A DNA stretch of 64,000 nucleotides from the NCBI RefSeq assembly GCF_017114825.1, contig NZ_JADEVO010000003.1, forward strand, positions 62,001-126,000, written 5' to 3'. Below are positions 54,965 to 64,000 of this stretch, piece after piece. The DNA comes from Pseudomonas gregormendelii (GTDB lineage: Bacteria > Pseudomonadota > Gammaproteobacteria > Pseudomonadales > Pseudomonadaceae). Both the position numbers and the translations under genes were made by a program. The stretch's first letter is position 1; every line of letters begins with the position of its first letter. Below the pieces are notes generated by a model. It saw only the letters and a program-made list of their open reading frames with translations. It was not told the DNA's origin and searched no databases.

Positions 54965-56086
54965 ATGCATAATGTCGTCATCAGTGGCACCGGCCTGTAC
55001 ACCCCGGCCAACAGCATTTCCAACGAAGAGCTGGTGCAGTCTTTCAATGCTTACGTCGCGCTGTTCAACGCCGACAACGCCGAAGCCATCGCCCGCGGCG
55101 AAGTCGAAGCCTTGACCGAGTCCAGTGCCGCATTTATCGAAAAAGCCTCCGGCATCAAGAGCCGGTTTGTCATGGACAAGGATGGCATCCTCGATCCGCA
55201 GCACATGGCGCCGCGCCTGCCGGAGCGTTCGAATGACGAATGGTCGGTGCTGTGCCAGATGGCCATGGGAGCTGCCGAGCAGGCCCTGCAACGCGCCGGC
55301 AAGACCGCTGCAGACATCGACGGCGTGATCGTCGCCTGTTCCAACCTGCAACGTGCCTACCCGGCCATTGCCATTGAAGTCCAGGAAGCGCTGGGTATCC
55401 AGGGGTTCGGCTTTGACATGAACGTGGCCTGTTCTTCGGCGACCTTCGGCATTCAGGCGGCAGCCAACAGCGTACAACTGGGCCAGGCCCGGGCCATCCT
55501 GATGGTTAACCCGGAAGTCTGCACCGGCCACCTCAATTTCCGTGATCGTGACAGCCACTTCATCTTTGGTGACGCGGCCACAGCGGTGATCATCGAGCGT
55601 GCCGACCTCGCGACTTCCCAATACCAGTTTGACGTTGTTAGCACCAAGCTGCTGACCAAGTTCTCCAACAACATCCGCAATAACTTCGGCTTCCTCAACC
55701 GCGCGGCGGAAGAGGGCATTGGTGCCAGGGACAAACTGTTCGTGCAGGAAGGCCGCAAGGTATTCCGCGATGTCTGCCCGATGGTGGCCGAACTGATCGC
55801 CACTCACCTGGAAGAAAACCAGTTGAACGTGGCTGACGTGAAGCGCTTCTGGCTGCACCAGGCCAACCTCAGCATGAACCACCTGATCGTGAAGAAGCTG
55901 CTGGGCCGTGAGGCGACGGAAGAGGAAGCACCGGTGATTCTGGACACCTATGCCAACACCAGCTCGGCGGGTTCGGTGATTGCGTTTCACAAGAACCAGG
56001 ATGACCTGGCGGCGGGCTCGCTGGCAGTGCTCAGCTCGTTCGGTGCGGGTTACTCGATTGGCAGCGTGATACTGCGCAAGCGCTAA
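54965..56086 (+). CDS. 3-oxoacyl-ACP synthase III-like (FabH2-type)
   Basis: A 373-residue thiolase-fold condensing enzyme. The KAS III catalytic triad is complete: C156 in NVACSSATFG, H298 in WLHQANLSMN and N331 in TYANTSSAGS. The insert around residues 30-60 and the length match from memory the PA3286 protein of P. aeruginosa, which condenses octanoyl-CoA with malonyl-ACP and so links fatty-acid degradation to synthesis. It is not the main initiation enzyme. ATG 54965 is chosen because the longer frame lacks a ribosome site. It is followed by a REP pair. Confidence 0.87.
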   Translation: MHNVVISGTGLYTPANSISNEELVQSFNAYVALFNADNAEAIARGEVEALTESSAAFIEKASGIKSRFVMDKDGILDPQHMAPRLPERSNDEWSVLCQMAMGAAEQALQRAGKTAADIDGVIVACSNLQRAYPAIAIEVQEALGIQGFGFDMNVACSSATFGIQAAANSVQLGQARAILMVNPEVCTGHLNFRDRDSHFIFGDAATAVIIERADLATSQYQFDVVSTKLLTKFSNNIRNNFGFLNRAAEEGIGARDKLFVQEGRKVFRDVCPMVAELIATHLEENQLNVADVKRFWLHQANLSMNHLIVKKLLGREATEEEAPVILDTYANTSSAGSVIAFHKNQDDLAAGSLAVLSSFGAGYSIGSVILRKR

Positions 56087-56096
56087 ACGCCCACAC

Positions 56097-56199
56097 CTGT
56101 AGGAGCGAGCTTGCTCGCGATGGTCGTCAACGATACCGCGGGGAGCCTGGCACCCTGCGAAGTCCTCACTACCATCGCGAGCAAGCTCGCTCCTACAGT
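56097..56199. repeat. REP pair, family B
   Basis: CTGTAGGAGCGAGCTTGCTC (56097 on) and ATCGCGAGCAAGCTCGCTCC (ending about 56199) are near-perfect inverted copies enclosing about 46 bases. Confidence 0.92.
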
Positions 56200-56222
56200 G
56201 GGGCAGGGGAATGCGCGAGCGC

Positions 56223-56281
56223 AAAAAAACCGCTATGCACTATCGGACGGATGATGGGGACCGATAGCACAAAGCGGGTTT
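56223..56281 (-). terminator. Rho-independent terminator of the porin gene
   Basis: The stem CTATCGG/CCGATAG with outer AACCGCT/AGCGGGTT arms (one bulge), read on the minus strand, ends in seven T. It lies about 47 bases past the porin stop. Confidence 0.87.
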
Positions 56282-56327
56282 ATAAACGCGACTCAGGCCT
56301 CCCTGCCCGAGCTGGAGAGCGGGGTTA

Positions 56328-57644
56328 TCAGAACTTGGCTTCAGCATCCAGTTGCAGGGTGTTGATTTTCGAGTCGCGCAAAGTGGCGTTGGTATAGTCG
56401 GATTTCGCCATCAGGTAAGTCGCGCCGAGGGAGAAGTTCTTGTCCAGCTCGTAGCTCACTTTCAACTTGCTGCCGCGCGAACCGGTGAAACCGTTGGCGA
56501 AGTCAGAGTCGGTGAAGGCGCCAACCACGGAGTTACGCTGTACATCGCGATAGTTGTAGTCCAGGCCGAAGCCGTAGACCTTGGTCTTTACACCCGCCAG
56601 CCAGCCCATGTCCTGGTCGTTGCTGGCATCCTGGTTATTGACCACCTGACCGTACAGCGACAGCGGCATCGGCAGGCCGCCGATGTCCAGCTGACCAAAG
56701 CCTTCGTACAGTTTGAACTGCTCGTTCGGGGTGTTGCCGTTGGTGGCCAGTACCGATGGGATGCTGGTGCCGCCGGCGGTGATGTCGTCGTCGTTGTCGT
56801 AGCCGTAGATGCTGCCGCCCAGGGTCAGCTTCAGGTTGTCGGTGAGGGCAAAACGCGCGCCCAACTGGCCTGCGTAAAGGCGCAGGTCGTGCTTGAATTG
56901 CACGCCTTCACCGTCGACGTTGTCCTTGAGGGTGTAGTGACCGGCGCTGCCGAACAGTTCGGTGCTCGCGCCCAACGGGTATTTGTAAGTGACGGCCAGG
57001 CCTTCGGGGCTGATATCGCTATCCCAGATGATGTCGCCCATGCTTACCCATTGCTGCGGCATCTTGCCGCCAACGATGTGCAGGTTCTTGATCGCATCGG
57101 GATGGTAGTCGACGTAACCCTGATCCAGCCAGATCGATTTCTTGTCGAAGTAGTTGTCCAGGCTCTGGTTGGTGGAGCGCGCGTCGTCGTTGTTACCGGT
57201 AGCGATACGGATACCGGTGTCGACTTGCGGGTTGATCTCGGTGTAGGCACCCAGGCGGGCACGAACACGCTGACGATCGGAGTCGCGGTTGTTGGGAACG
57301 CCATCGTTCTTGATGGTTTCCTGGCGGAACCGCACATCACCCTTGAACTGGGTCTTGGCCGCCCAGGCCAGTTTCTGGTCGAAAGTACTCAGTGCGTCTG
57401 TTTTCTTCGCGGTGGCCGCGATCTGCTCGTTGGTCTCTTGCTGAGCCTGACGGGCAATCTGCTGGTCTTTCTGATCCCTGGCCAGCTCGGCTTGCAGTTC
57501 ACTGTATTGCGCGGTGGTAATCGAGCCGTTTGCCTTGAGCATGTCGAGCAGTTTGGCTTCGACTGCGGCACTGGCCGGGACGCTCATGGCCAGCAACAGA
57601 CCGCCACACAGGGCCGCCGCAGTTTTCGTGGAAGCAAGACGCAT
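56328..57644 (-). CDS. Putative porin (Porin_5 family)
   Basis: A 438-residue outer-membrane protein. It has a signal peptide (MRLASTKTAAALCGGLLLAMSVPASA), a short coiled-coil-like segment (LQAELARDQKDQQIARQAQQ) and a beta-barrel with AVTYKYPLGASTELFGSAGHY, LKLTLGGSIYGY and a C-terminal strand ending in Phe. Start ATG 57644 has GGAG upstream; the longer ORF is not coding. Members are thought to be general or specific channels. Substrate unknown. Confidence 0.85.
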   Translation of the reverse strand: MRLASTKTAAALCGGLLLAMSVPASAAVEAKLLDMLKANGSITTAQYSELQAELARDQKDQQIARQAQQETNEQIAATAKKTDALSTFDQKLAWAAKTQFKGDVRFRQETIKNDGVPNNRDSDRQRVRARLGAYTEINPQVDTGIRIATGNNDDARSTNQSLDNYFDKKSIWLDQGYVDYHPDAIKNLHIVGGKMPQQWVSMGDIIWDSDISPEGLAVTYKYPLGASTELFGSAGHYTLKDNVDGEGVQFKHDLRLYAGQLGARFALTDNLKLTLGGSIYGYDNDDDITAGGTSIPSVLATNGNTPNEQFKLYEGFGQLDIGGLPMPLSLYGQVVNNQDASNDQDMGWLAGVKTKVYGFGLDYNYRDVQRNSVVGAFTDSDFANGFTGSRGSKLKVSYELDKNFSLGATYLMAKSDYTNATLRDSKINTLQLDAEAKF

Positions 57645-57925
57645 ATCAATCTCCGAAGATGAGAGTGGATGACTGAGCCATCCAGGACACAACCGACCTT
57701 TGATGGACGGAAAACAGTGGCCGGGTAGAACCCGACGCTCTAAAAACAGGCGCCAGTATCGCGATCGTTTATGACAGAGCAGTGGCAAAGTGATGGCGAT
57801 GCGATGACGATACGAATTCAACTGCAAGGCCCCGTCCAGAGCACTGCGGTCGGATAGGTCGTGTAGGTTGCGCCGCGATAAGCGATACTCGCGAAGCTTT
57901 CACGCATTCAGGTGAAGAGGAATTT

Positions 57926-59050
57926 ATGCCCCTGCAGCGACTGGAAAATCTGTCCGACATTGCCCCGCGCACCTGGGATGCCCTGGTGCCGGAGGCCCAG
58001 CCGTTTTTGCGCCATGCCTTTCTCAGTGCCCTGGAAGACAGCGCCAGCATCGGCCCGCATTCGGGTTGGCAAGCCGAGCATCTGTTGCACGTAGAGGGCG
58101 ACCGGCTAATCGCCGCGCTCCCCTGTTACCGCAAGTGGCACTCATACGGCGAATACGTGTTCGATCACGCCTGGGCGGATGCCTGCGCACGGGCGGGCAT
58201 CGACTATTACCCCAAGCTGTTGACAGCGGTGCCGTTCAGCCCGGTCAGCGGGCCGCGACTGCTGGCGGCCAGCGTGGAGGACGGCTTTGAATTGCTGCAG
58301 AGCCTGCCGGGTTACCTGGAAATCGAAGGCCTTTCCAGCGCCCACATCAACTTTACCGATCCCTTTACCGACGCCGCTTTGGCCCAGCAACCGGGCTGGC
58401 TGCAGCGAATCGGCTGTCAGTACCACTGGCAGAATCGCGGTTATCGGGACTTCCAGGATTTCCTCGACGCCCTCAGTTCACGCAAGCGCAAACAGATGCG
58501 CAAGGAACGCGAGCAGGTCGCGGGGCAGGGCATCGAGTTCGAGTGGCTGGAAGGGCGGCAACTGAGCGAAGCGCAGTGGGATTTTGTCTATGCCTGCTAC
58601 GCCAACACGTACGCGGTGCGGCGCCAGGCGCCTTACCTGACGCGGGCGTTTTTCAGCTTGCTGGCCGAGCGCATGCCCGAGTCAATTAGGGTGGTCCTGG
58701 CCAAACAAGGTGCACGCCCGGTGGCAATGGCTTTCAGCCTGGTGGGCGGCGGCAGTTTTTACGGGCGCTACTGGGGCTGCCTGGCGGAATTTGACCGCCT
58801 GCACTTTGAGACCTGTTTCTACCAGGGCATGGATTACGCCATCGCCAATGGTTTTCAGCGCTTCGACGCTGGCGCCCAGGGCGAGCACAAGCTGATCCGC
58901 GGCTTTGAACCGGTGATCACTCATTCATGGCACTACTTGCGCCATCCCGGGCTGAAGGCTGCGGTCAAAGACTTCCTGCAACAGGAGCGTCTGGGCGTGC
59001 TGGCTTACGCCGAGGAAGCGAGGACCGCCCTGCCTTATCGACAGGAATGA
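57926..59050 (+). CDS. GNAT/FemAB-like acyltransferase (PF04339 type)
   Basis: A 374-residue protein of the FemAB-like (DUF482) family, with two GNAT-like halves. Signatures are FLRHAFLSALEDSASIGPHSGW near the start, AHINFTDPFTDAAL in the middle and YDx-type YWGCLAEFDRLHFETCFYQGMDYAI before GAQGEHKLIRGFEP. Related enzymes are proposed to add amino acids or acyl groups; no peptidoglycan context is present here. It is divergent from the porin and convergent with aqpZ. Exact function is not known. Confidence 0.8.
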   Translation: MPLQRLENLSDIAPRTWDALVPEAQPFLRHAFLSALEDSASIGPHSGWQAEHLLHVEGDRLIAALPCYRKWHSYGEYVFDHAWADACARAGIDYYPKLLTAVPFSPVSGPRLLAASVEDGFELLQSLPGYLEIEGLSSAHINFTDPFTDAALAQQPGWLQRIGCQYHWQNRGYRDFQDFLDALSSRKRKQMRKEREQVAGQGIEFEWLEGRQLSEAQWDFVYACYANTYAVRRQAPYLTRAFFSLLAERMPESIRVVLAKQGARPVAMAFSLVGGGSFYGRYWGCLAEFDRLHFETCFYQGMDYAIANGFQRFDAGAQGEHKLIRGFEPVITHSWHYLRHPGLKAAVKDFLQQERLGVLAYAEEARTALPYRQE

Positions 59051-59065
59051 TCCTCGCTCCCGGTC

Positions 59066-59761
59066 TCAGCTGTCTTCCTCGCCCAGCCAGCGGTATGTCA
59101 CCCCGCCGACCACCGCGCCGAGCAACGGCGCGACCCAGAACATCCACAGCTGTGCGATCGCCCAGCCGCCCACCAGCAGTGCCGGGCCGGTACTGCGGGC
59201 CGGGTTGACCGAGGTATTGGTCACGGGGATCGAGATCAGGTGGATCAGCGTCAGGGCCAGGCCGATGGCGATCGGTGCCAGTCCTGCCGGCGCGCGCTTG
59301 TCGGTGGCACCGAGGATGATCAGCACGAACATCGCCGTCATCACCAGTTCGCAGACGAAGCCTGCCGCCATCGAGTACTTGCCGGGAGAGTGTTCGCCGT
59401 AGCCGTTGGAGGCCAGCCCCGTCGACAGATCGTACCCTTCCTTGCCGCTGGCGATGTAGTAGATCAACCCCGCAGCAATAATGGCGCCGACCACCTGGGC
59501 GATGATGTAGGCCGGCAATTCCCGGGCAGGGAATCCACCGCCGACGCATAAACCGACCGAAACGGCCGGGTTCAGATGACAACCGGAGATATGGCCAATG
59601 GCAAAGGCCATGGTCAGTACCGTGAGGCCAAACGCCAGGGCCACACCCAGTACTCCGATTCCAAGCGGAGAAGACGCGGCCAGGACCGCACTGCCGCACC
59701 CCCCCAACACCAGCCAGAATGTACCGAACAACTCAGTAACTGAACGTTTGAACAGAGACAT
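59066..59761 (-). CDS. aqpZ: Aquaporin Z
   Basis: A 231-residue water channel of the MIP family with six membrane helices and two NPA boxes: [13 protein letters not shown] and [15 protein letters not shown]. The Arg after the second box and the His/Ile environment favour a water-selective rather than glycerol-type channel. It starts at ATG 59761 and ends 16 bases from the convergent GNAT gene. Confidence 0.94.
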   Translation of the reverse strand: MSLFKRSVTELFGTFWLVLGGCGSAVLAASSPLGIGVLGVALAFGLTVLTMAFAIGHISGCHLNPAVSVGLCVGGGFPARELPAYIIAQVVGAIIAAGLIYYIASGKEGYDLSTGLASNGYGEHSPGKYSMAAGFVCELVMTAMFVLIILGATDKRAPAGLAPIAIGLALTLIHLISIPVTNTSVNPARSTGPALLVGGWAIAQLWMFWVAPLLGAVVGGVTYRWLGEEDS

Positions 59762-59943
59762 GAGAGCGTCCTTGATAGGCTTGCTATCGAGACTGCATCG
59801 CGTGATGCATCCTGCAGATTTACGACAGGTTCGTCTCCAGAACCTTGGCTGAGTACAGCAGGGTTTTTGTGGAATGCCAATCTGGGAAAAACTGCCAGCG
59901 CCCGTGGTCTGGGGCCTGTGGCGGTTTAACAGGGTAGAGGGGG

Positions 59944-60039
59944 CCCTGTGGGAGCGAGCCTGCTCGCGATGGCGGAGTTTCAGTCAATGTAAATGCTGAA
60001 CCTAAAACCGCTATCGCGAGCAGGCTCGCTCCCACAGGG
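59944..60039. repeat. REP pair, family B
   Basis: CCTGTGGGAGCGAGCCTGCT (59945 on) and its near-perfect inverse ending at 60039 enclose about 32 bases. It lies in the 295-base gap between aqpZ and the ABC exporter, which holds nothing else recognisable. Confidence 0.92.
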
Positions 60040-60056
60040 GGATGGTGGCATTCAAC

Positions 60057-61889
60057 TCAGTCGATCCCGACGAACCCACCCGTCTGGTGCTGCCACAACC
60101 GCGCATACAATCCGCCATGGGCGAGCAGTTCGGAATGGCTGCCGGTTTCGGCGATCCTGCCGTTTTCCAGGACCACCAGACGGTCCATACGTGCGATGGT
60201 CGAAAGCCTATGAGCGATGGCGATCACGGTCTTGCCCTGCATCAGGGTTTCCAGGCTTTCCTGGATCGCGGCTTCGACTTCCGAGTCCAGGGCCGAGGTG
60301 GCTTCGTCCATGATCAGGATCGGTGCGTCCTTGAGCAGCACCCGGGCAATGGCGATCCGCTGGCGCTGGCCGCCGGAGAGTTTCACCCCGCGTTCACCCA
60401 CATGGGCATCAAAGCCGGTACGACCTTCAGAGTCCGACAGCAGCGGGATGAACTCATCGGCGCGGGCCTTGCGCGCCGCTTCCCAGAGTTCAGCATCGGT
60501 GGCGTCAGGTTTGCCGTAGAGCAGGTTGTCACGAATCGAACGGTGCAGCAGCGAAGTGTCCTGGGTGATCATGCCGATGCACTCGCGCAGGCTTTCCTGG
60601 CCGACTTCGGCGATGTTCTGGCCGTCGATGAGGATGCGCCCGCCTTGCACGTCATACAGGCGCAACAGCAGGTTGACCAGGGTCGACTTGCCGGCGCCGG
60701 ATGGCCCGATCAGGCCGATCTTTTCCCCCGGCTTGATGGTCAGGCTGAGGTCGCCGATGATCCCGCTTTTCTTGCCGTAGTGAAAATCGACGTGCTCGAA
60801 CCGCACCTCGCCATGGGGCACGGTCAGCGGCTTGGCCTGGTCGCGGTCGGTGACGCTGACCGGTTGCGCGATGGTCTGCAGACCGTCCTGGACCATGCCG
60901 ATATTTTCAAAGATGCCGTTGACCACCCACATGATCCAGCCGGACATGTTGACGATTCGGATCACCAGGCCGGTCGCGAGGGCAATGGCGCCCACCGAGA
61001 TCAGCGACTGGGTCCACAACCACAGCGCCAGGCCGGTGGTGCCGACGATCAGCAGGCCGTTCATGCTGGTGATGACCACGTCCATGCTGGTGACCACGCG
61101 CCCTGCGAGCTGGGCTTTTACCGTCTGTTCCTCGATGGCCTCCTTGGCGTATTGCTGTTCGAAGTTGGTGTGGGCGAACAGCTTCAGCGTGGTGATGTTG
61201 GTATAGCCGTCAACGATGCGCCCCATCAGTTTGGAACGGGCATCAGAGGACACCACCGAGCGTTCTTTGACCCGCGGCACGAAGTAGCAGAGCGCGCCAA
61301 TGTAGGCCGCGATCCACGTCAGCAAGGGAATCATCAGGCGCCAGTCGGCTTCGGCGAACAGCACCAGGGAACTGATCGCATAGATCAGCACATGCCACAG
61401 CGCATCCACCGCTTGCACGGCGGAATCGCGCAGGGAGTTGCCGGTCTGCATGATGCGCTGGGCAATGCGGCCGGCGAAGTCGTTCTGGAAGAAATTCAGG
61501 CTCTGCTTGAGCACATAGCTGTGGTTCTGCCAGCGGATCAGGCTGGTCATGCCAGGGCTGAGGGTCTGGTGCACCAGCAGGTCATGCAGGCCGACGAAAA
61601 TCGGCCGCAAGACCAGGGCGACCACCGCCATCCAGGCCAGCTCGATGCCGTGCTCCTGGAAAAAATTGACGTTGGGTGTGCCTTGGGTCAGGTCGATGAT
61701 GCGGCTCAGATAACTGAACAGCGCCACTTCGATCAGCGCACCGATCAGGCCGACAATCAACAGGGCGGCGAAACTCGGCCAGACCTGCTTGAGGTAATAG
61801 GTGTAGAAGGGGAGAACCCGATCTGGCGGAGCCGCCGTCGGAGCATCGCGAAAAATGTCGATCAGTTGTTCAAAACGGCGATAAAGCAT
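60057..61889 (-). CDS. ABC transporter, fused permease and ATPase (exporter type)
   Basis: A 610-residue ABC half-transporter. Six helices in about residues 30-330 are followed by an ATPase domain: Walker A GPSGAGKSTLV, signature LSGGQRQRIAIARVL, Walker B ILIMDEATSALD and H-loop AHRLST. It resembles lipid/multidrug exporters of the MsbA type and would work as a dimer. Substrate is not visible. It follows ppiA on the same strand by about 80 bases, but no operon signal is obvious. Confidence 0.9.
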   Translation of the reverse strand: MLYRRFEQLIDIFRDAPTAAPPDRVLPFYTYYLKQVWPSFAALLIVGLIGALIEVALFSYLSRIIDLTQGTPNVNFFQEHGIELAWMAVVALVLRPIFVGLHDLLVHQTLSPGMTSLIRWQNHSYVLKQSLNFFQNDFAGRIAQRIMQTGNSLRDSAVQAVDALWHVLIYAISSLVLFAEADWRLMIPLLTWIAAYIGALCYFVPRVKERSVVSSDARSKLMGRIVDGYTNITTLKLFAHTNFEQQYAKEAIEEQTVKAQLAGRVVTSMDVVITSMNGLLIVGTTGLALWLWTQSLISVGAIALATGLVIRIVNMSGWIMWVVNGIFENIGMVQDGLQTIAQPVSVTDRDQAKPLTVPHGEVRFEHVDFHYGKKSGIIGDLSLTIKPGEKIGLIGPSGAGKSTLVNLLLRLYDVQGGRILIDGQNIAEVGQESLRECIGMITQDTSLLHRSIRDNLLYGKPDATDAELWEAARKARADEFIPLLSDSEGRTGFDAHVGERGVKLSGGQRQRIAIARVLLKDAPILIMDEATSALDSEVEAAIQESLETLMQGKTVIAIAHRLSTIARMDRLVVLENGRIAETGSHSELLAHGGLYARLWQHQTGGFVGID

Positions 61890-61970
61890 CGGTTCTCCGC
61901 CCGCGCACGGGCTCTCCTTTGACAGTGCGAACGGCGCCCTGAGGAGCGCCGCCCGGTACTTTCCTGCAGC

Positions 61971-62528
61971 TTAGTCGATGCGCTTGGCCGACTTGATGAA
62001 CACAGGATCGGCAGGCACGTCTTTCATGCCGCCGCGCATGGTGGTTGGCGAGTTGACGATGATGTCGACCACGTCCATGCCCTTGACGACTTTCCCGAAC
62101 ACCGCATAGCCGTCGCCCTGGTCGAGGAAATCGTTGTCCTTGACGTTGATGAAGAACTGGCTGGTGGCCGAATCCGGTGCCGAGGTACGGGCCATGGAAA
62201 GGGTGCCGCGCACGTTGACCAGGCCGTTCTTGTGCTCGTTCTTGATGGACGCCTTGGTGTCTTTCTGCTGCATCTGTTGAGTGAACCCGCCGCCCTGGAC
62301 CATGAAGCCGGGGATCACGCGGTGGAAAATCGTGTTGTTGTAGAAGCCGCTGTCGACGTACTCAAGAAAGTTCTTGGTACTGATCGGCGCCTTGACCGGG
62401 TCCAGTTCGATCTCGATCTGGCCATTGGTGGTTTCCAGCAGCACGTGCGGGGCCTTGGCAGGCGTGGCGGCCATCAGGTTGGCGGCAAACAGAACGGTGC
62501 CGGCGGCGAGGGCGATTTTTTTCAGCAT
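61971..62528 (-). CDS. ppiA: Periplasmic peptidyl-prolyl cis-trans isomerase A (cyclophilin)
   Basis: A 185-residue cyclophilin with a signal peptide ([20 protein letters not shown]). Core motifs are [19 protein letters not shown], the active-site Arg within it, and [21 protein letters not shown]. It speeds proline isomerisation of periplasmic proteins. Its start overlaps the stop of the alpha/beta hydrolase by seven bases, so the two may be co-transcribed. Confidence 0.93.
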   Translation of the reverse strand: MLKKIALAAGTVLFAANLMAATPAKAPHVLLETTNGQIEIELDPVKAPISTKNFLEYVDSGFYNNTIFHRVIPGFMVQGGGFTQQMQQKDTKASIKNEHKNGLVNVRGTLSMARTSAPDSATSQFFINVKDNDFLDQGDGYAVFGKVVKGMDVVDIIVNSPTTMRGGMKDVPADPVFIKSAKRID

Positions 62529-63337
62529 GGGTCAGTGATCCTGAGTGTGGTGTTGTCGACTGCGGTGAGAAACTCGAGCAGGGTTTGATTGAAATGTTCG
62601 GGCTGGTCAAGCGGGGTGGCGTGGCGCGAATCGGCAATCACAACCAGCCGCGCATCAGGCAGCAGTTTTACATAGTTTTCTTTCAACGCGACCGGGGTGT
62701 AGTCACGGTCGGCGCTGATGATCAGCGTTGGACAGGAGACTCTGGAAAGTCGTTCCTGAACGCCCCAGCCGACGATGGCATCGAAGCTGGCGAGATAAGC
62801 ATGTTTGTCGTTTGTTGCCCAGCGCAGGGCCATCTTCTCACGCAGGTTTGCCTGCTCCGGCTTGGGAAACAGTTTGGCGCCCAGGGCTTTGCCGATGGTG
62901 CCCAGGCTCAACGCGCGCATCAGGCTCCAGCGCTTGAACCACTGCCAGTAATCGTCGCGGCTGCGCAGCTTGACCTCTGGTGCGCTGTTGACGATGCACA
63001 GGCTTTTGAGCAGCTGCGGCTGGTCCACGGCCAACTGGAAACCGATCATGCCGCCCATCGACAGGCCGACATAATGCACGGGGCCAAGATTCAAATGCTC
63101 GATCAGGGCGACCAGGTCGGCGCTGAACCCGGCGATGCTGTAGCGCTCCCGGGGTTTTTCGGAACGGCCGTGGCCGCGGATGTCCGGGACAATCACCCGG
63201 TAGCGGGCTGATAGCGCCGGGATCTGCATTTCCCAGTCCAGGGTGCTCGAGCCGAGGCCATGGACCAGCAGCAACGGGGTGCCGTGGCCATATTCCTCAT
63301 AGTGCAGGTTGCAACCTTCATGTTCGAAATAGGCCAT
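62522..63337 (-). CDS. Alpha/beta hydrolase
   Basis: A 271-residue alpha/beta hydrolase. The nucleophile elbow is [10 protein letters not shown], the oxyanion HGLG follows [14 protein letters not shown], and the late His in [11 protein letters not shown] completes the triad. The sequence resembles 3-oxoadipate enol-lactonase (PcaD) and related esterases, but no pca genes adjoin it. Its end overlaps ppiA by seven bases. Substrate unknown. Confidence 0.85.
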   Translation of the reverse strand: MAYFEHEGCNLHYEEYGHGTPLLLVHGLGSSTLDWEMQIPALSARYRVIVPDIRGHGRSEKPRERYSIAGFSADLVALIEHLNLGPVHYVGLSMGGMIGFQLAVDQPQLLKSLCIVNSAPEVKLRSRDDYWQWFKRWSLMRALSLGTIGKALGAKLFPKPEQANLREKMALRWATNDKHAYLASFDAIVGWGVQERLSRVSCPTLIISADRDYTPVALKENYVKLLPDARLVVIADSRHATPLDQPEHFNQTLLEFLTAVDNTTLRITDPC

Positions 63338-63351
63338 GCAGTCACTCCATG

Positions 63352-64000
63352 TCAGGCTTGTTCAGGGGCCGCGAAGGGCGCATCCAGCGGCGCGGTGTCG
63401 AATGTTCGTAGCAGGTCGATGAGGATCTGCGTCGCCGGGCCCAGGGGTTTGTCCTTGTTCGAATACAGGTAGAAGCTCGGATTACGACTGCCACCCTGAT
63501 CCAACGGTAGCAGCTTGAGCGAACCTTCCTTCAATTCGCGTTCGATCATGTGCCGGGGCAACCAGGCAAAGCCGAGGCCGCTGCTGACAAAAGTGGCGGC
63601 GGTGGCCAGGCTGCCTACCGTCCAGCGCTGCTCAGCCCCCAGCCAGCCGACATCCCGCGGCTGCTGGCGGCCGGAGTCGCGAATCACCACCTGCATCTGG
63701 CTTTCCAGGTCCTGAAAGCTCAATTCACGGTTCAGGCGATGCAACGAGTGATCGGGGTGGGCCACGGCGACAAATTCGACGTCGCTCAATTCCGCCCCCA
63801 GGTAGCCGGGAATGCTTAAACCGGTGATGGCCAGGTCGGCAACCCCTTCCAGCAATACTTCCTCGACGCCGGACAGCACCTCTTCACGCAGCCGCACCCG
63901 ACAGCCGCGACTTTGCGGCATGAACGCGGTCAGGGCGCGCACCAGGCGGGCACTTGGGTAGGCGGCATCCACCACCAGGCGCACTTCCGCTTCCCAGCCC
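63352..64000 (-). CDS. LysR-family regulator, effector domain only (5' part outside window)
   Basis: The reading frame is open to the window edge (GWEAEVRLVVDAAYPSARL at the border), so the N-terminal HTH lies outside. What is visible is a LysR_substrate domain of 216 residues ending in ...FAAPEQA. The divergence or gene partner cannot be seen. It follows the alpha/beta hydrolase by 14 bases on the same strand and may regulate it. Confidence 0.83.
   Translation of the reverse strand, partial: GWEAEVRLVVDAAYPSARLVRALTAFMPQSRGCRVRLREEVLSGVEEVLLEGVADLAITGLSIPGYLGAELSDVEFVAVAHPDHSLHRLNRELSFQDLESQMQVVIRDSGRQQPRDVGWLGAEQRWTVGSLATAATFVSSGLGFAWLPRHMIERELKEGSLKLLPLDQGGSRNPSFYLYSNKDKPLGPATQILIDLLRTFDTAPLDAPFAAPEQA

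Noticed and set aside
32413-60039. Repeated palindromes considered as a CRISPR array or integron attachment sites
   Set aside because: The repeats are scattered singly or as inverted pairs between genes, not in regular tandem with spacers, and match Pseudomonas REP elements; no cas or integrase gene is present.
60042-61922. 626-codon plus-strand ORF opposite the ABC exporter
   Set aside because: Antisense shadow with low-complexity His/Asp/Gln composition; the minus-strand protein has all ABC motifs.

Overview
This 64 kb window looks like a chromosomal segment of a Pseudomonas, most likely of the P. fluorescens group. The evidence is its GC-rich coding style, the housekeeping genes (rnd, ycgL, cysK, aceK, hrpA, aqpZ), the Pseudomonas-type REP palindromes, and an arginine-transaminase (aru) locus whose gene order matches, from memory, PA4983-PA4975 of P. 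aeruginosa PAO1. No tRNA, rRNA, CRISPR array, insertion sequence or prophage gene was recognised.

Layout. 1-0.74 kb: 3' end of a glutamate/Na+ symporter (gltS). 0.95-1.3 kb: orphan C-terminal fragment of a leucyl-tRNA synthetase. 1.36-7.6 kb: catabolic island with an XRE-cupin repressor, an old-yellow-enzyme-type Fe-S flavin oxidoreductase, an OprD-family porin, an exported amidohydrolase and a BetI/TetR-like regulator. 7.7-22.5 kb: the aru locus. It holds a response regulator, a periplasmic binding protein, a hybrid sensor kinase, a short leader ORF, an amino-acid permease, a crotonase, an acyl-CoA dehydrogenase, an NDP-forming acyl-CoA synthetase, AruI, AruH, an aldehyde dehydrogenase and a quinone reductase. 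22.5-28 kb: two LysR regulators, a CHMI-type tautomerase, a CynX-like transporter and a glutamine-synthetase-like ligase. 28.1-29.8 kb: a phosphoethanolamine transferase (eptA). 29.9-47.6 kb: mostly core genes, with a MoxR/VWA pair, oligopeptidase B, cysK and lpxO. 47.8-64 kb: a DMT exporter, aceK, hrpA, a FabH-like synthase, a porin, a GNAT/FemAB-like protein, aqpZ, an ABC exporter, a cyclophilin, an alpha/beta hydrolase and a truncated LysR gene.

How the genes fit together. The first third appears devoted to basic-amino-acid or modified-amino-acid scavenging: outer-membrane entry (OprD), periplasmic hydrolysis (amidohydrolase), sensing (AruR, binding protein, AruS), uptake (permease), then transamination, decarboxylation and aldehyde oxidation of arginine to 4-guanidinobutyrate. 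Three CoA-dependent enzymes lie in the same transcription unit, and their role in that pathway is not explained by the textbook route. EptA and LpxO both modify lipid A. REP palindromes of two sequence families are absent from the first 32 kb and frequent from 32.4 to 60 kb, nearly always just beyond gene 3' ends.

The most interesting observations are the CoA enzymes and the extra aldehyde dehydrogenase in the aru operon, the binding-protein gene wedged between regulator and kinase, a possible leader peptide before the permease, a metallopeptidase-like exported protein that has lost its zinc ligands, and the leuS remnant. All functional statements rest on reading the sequence and remembered family knowledge; no database search was run.
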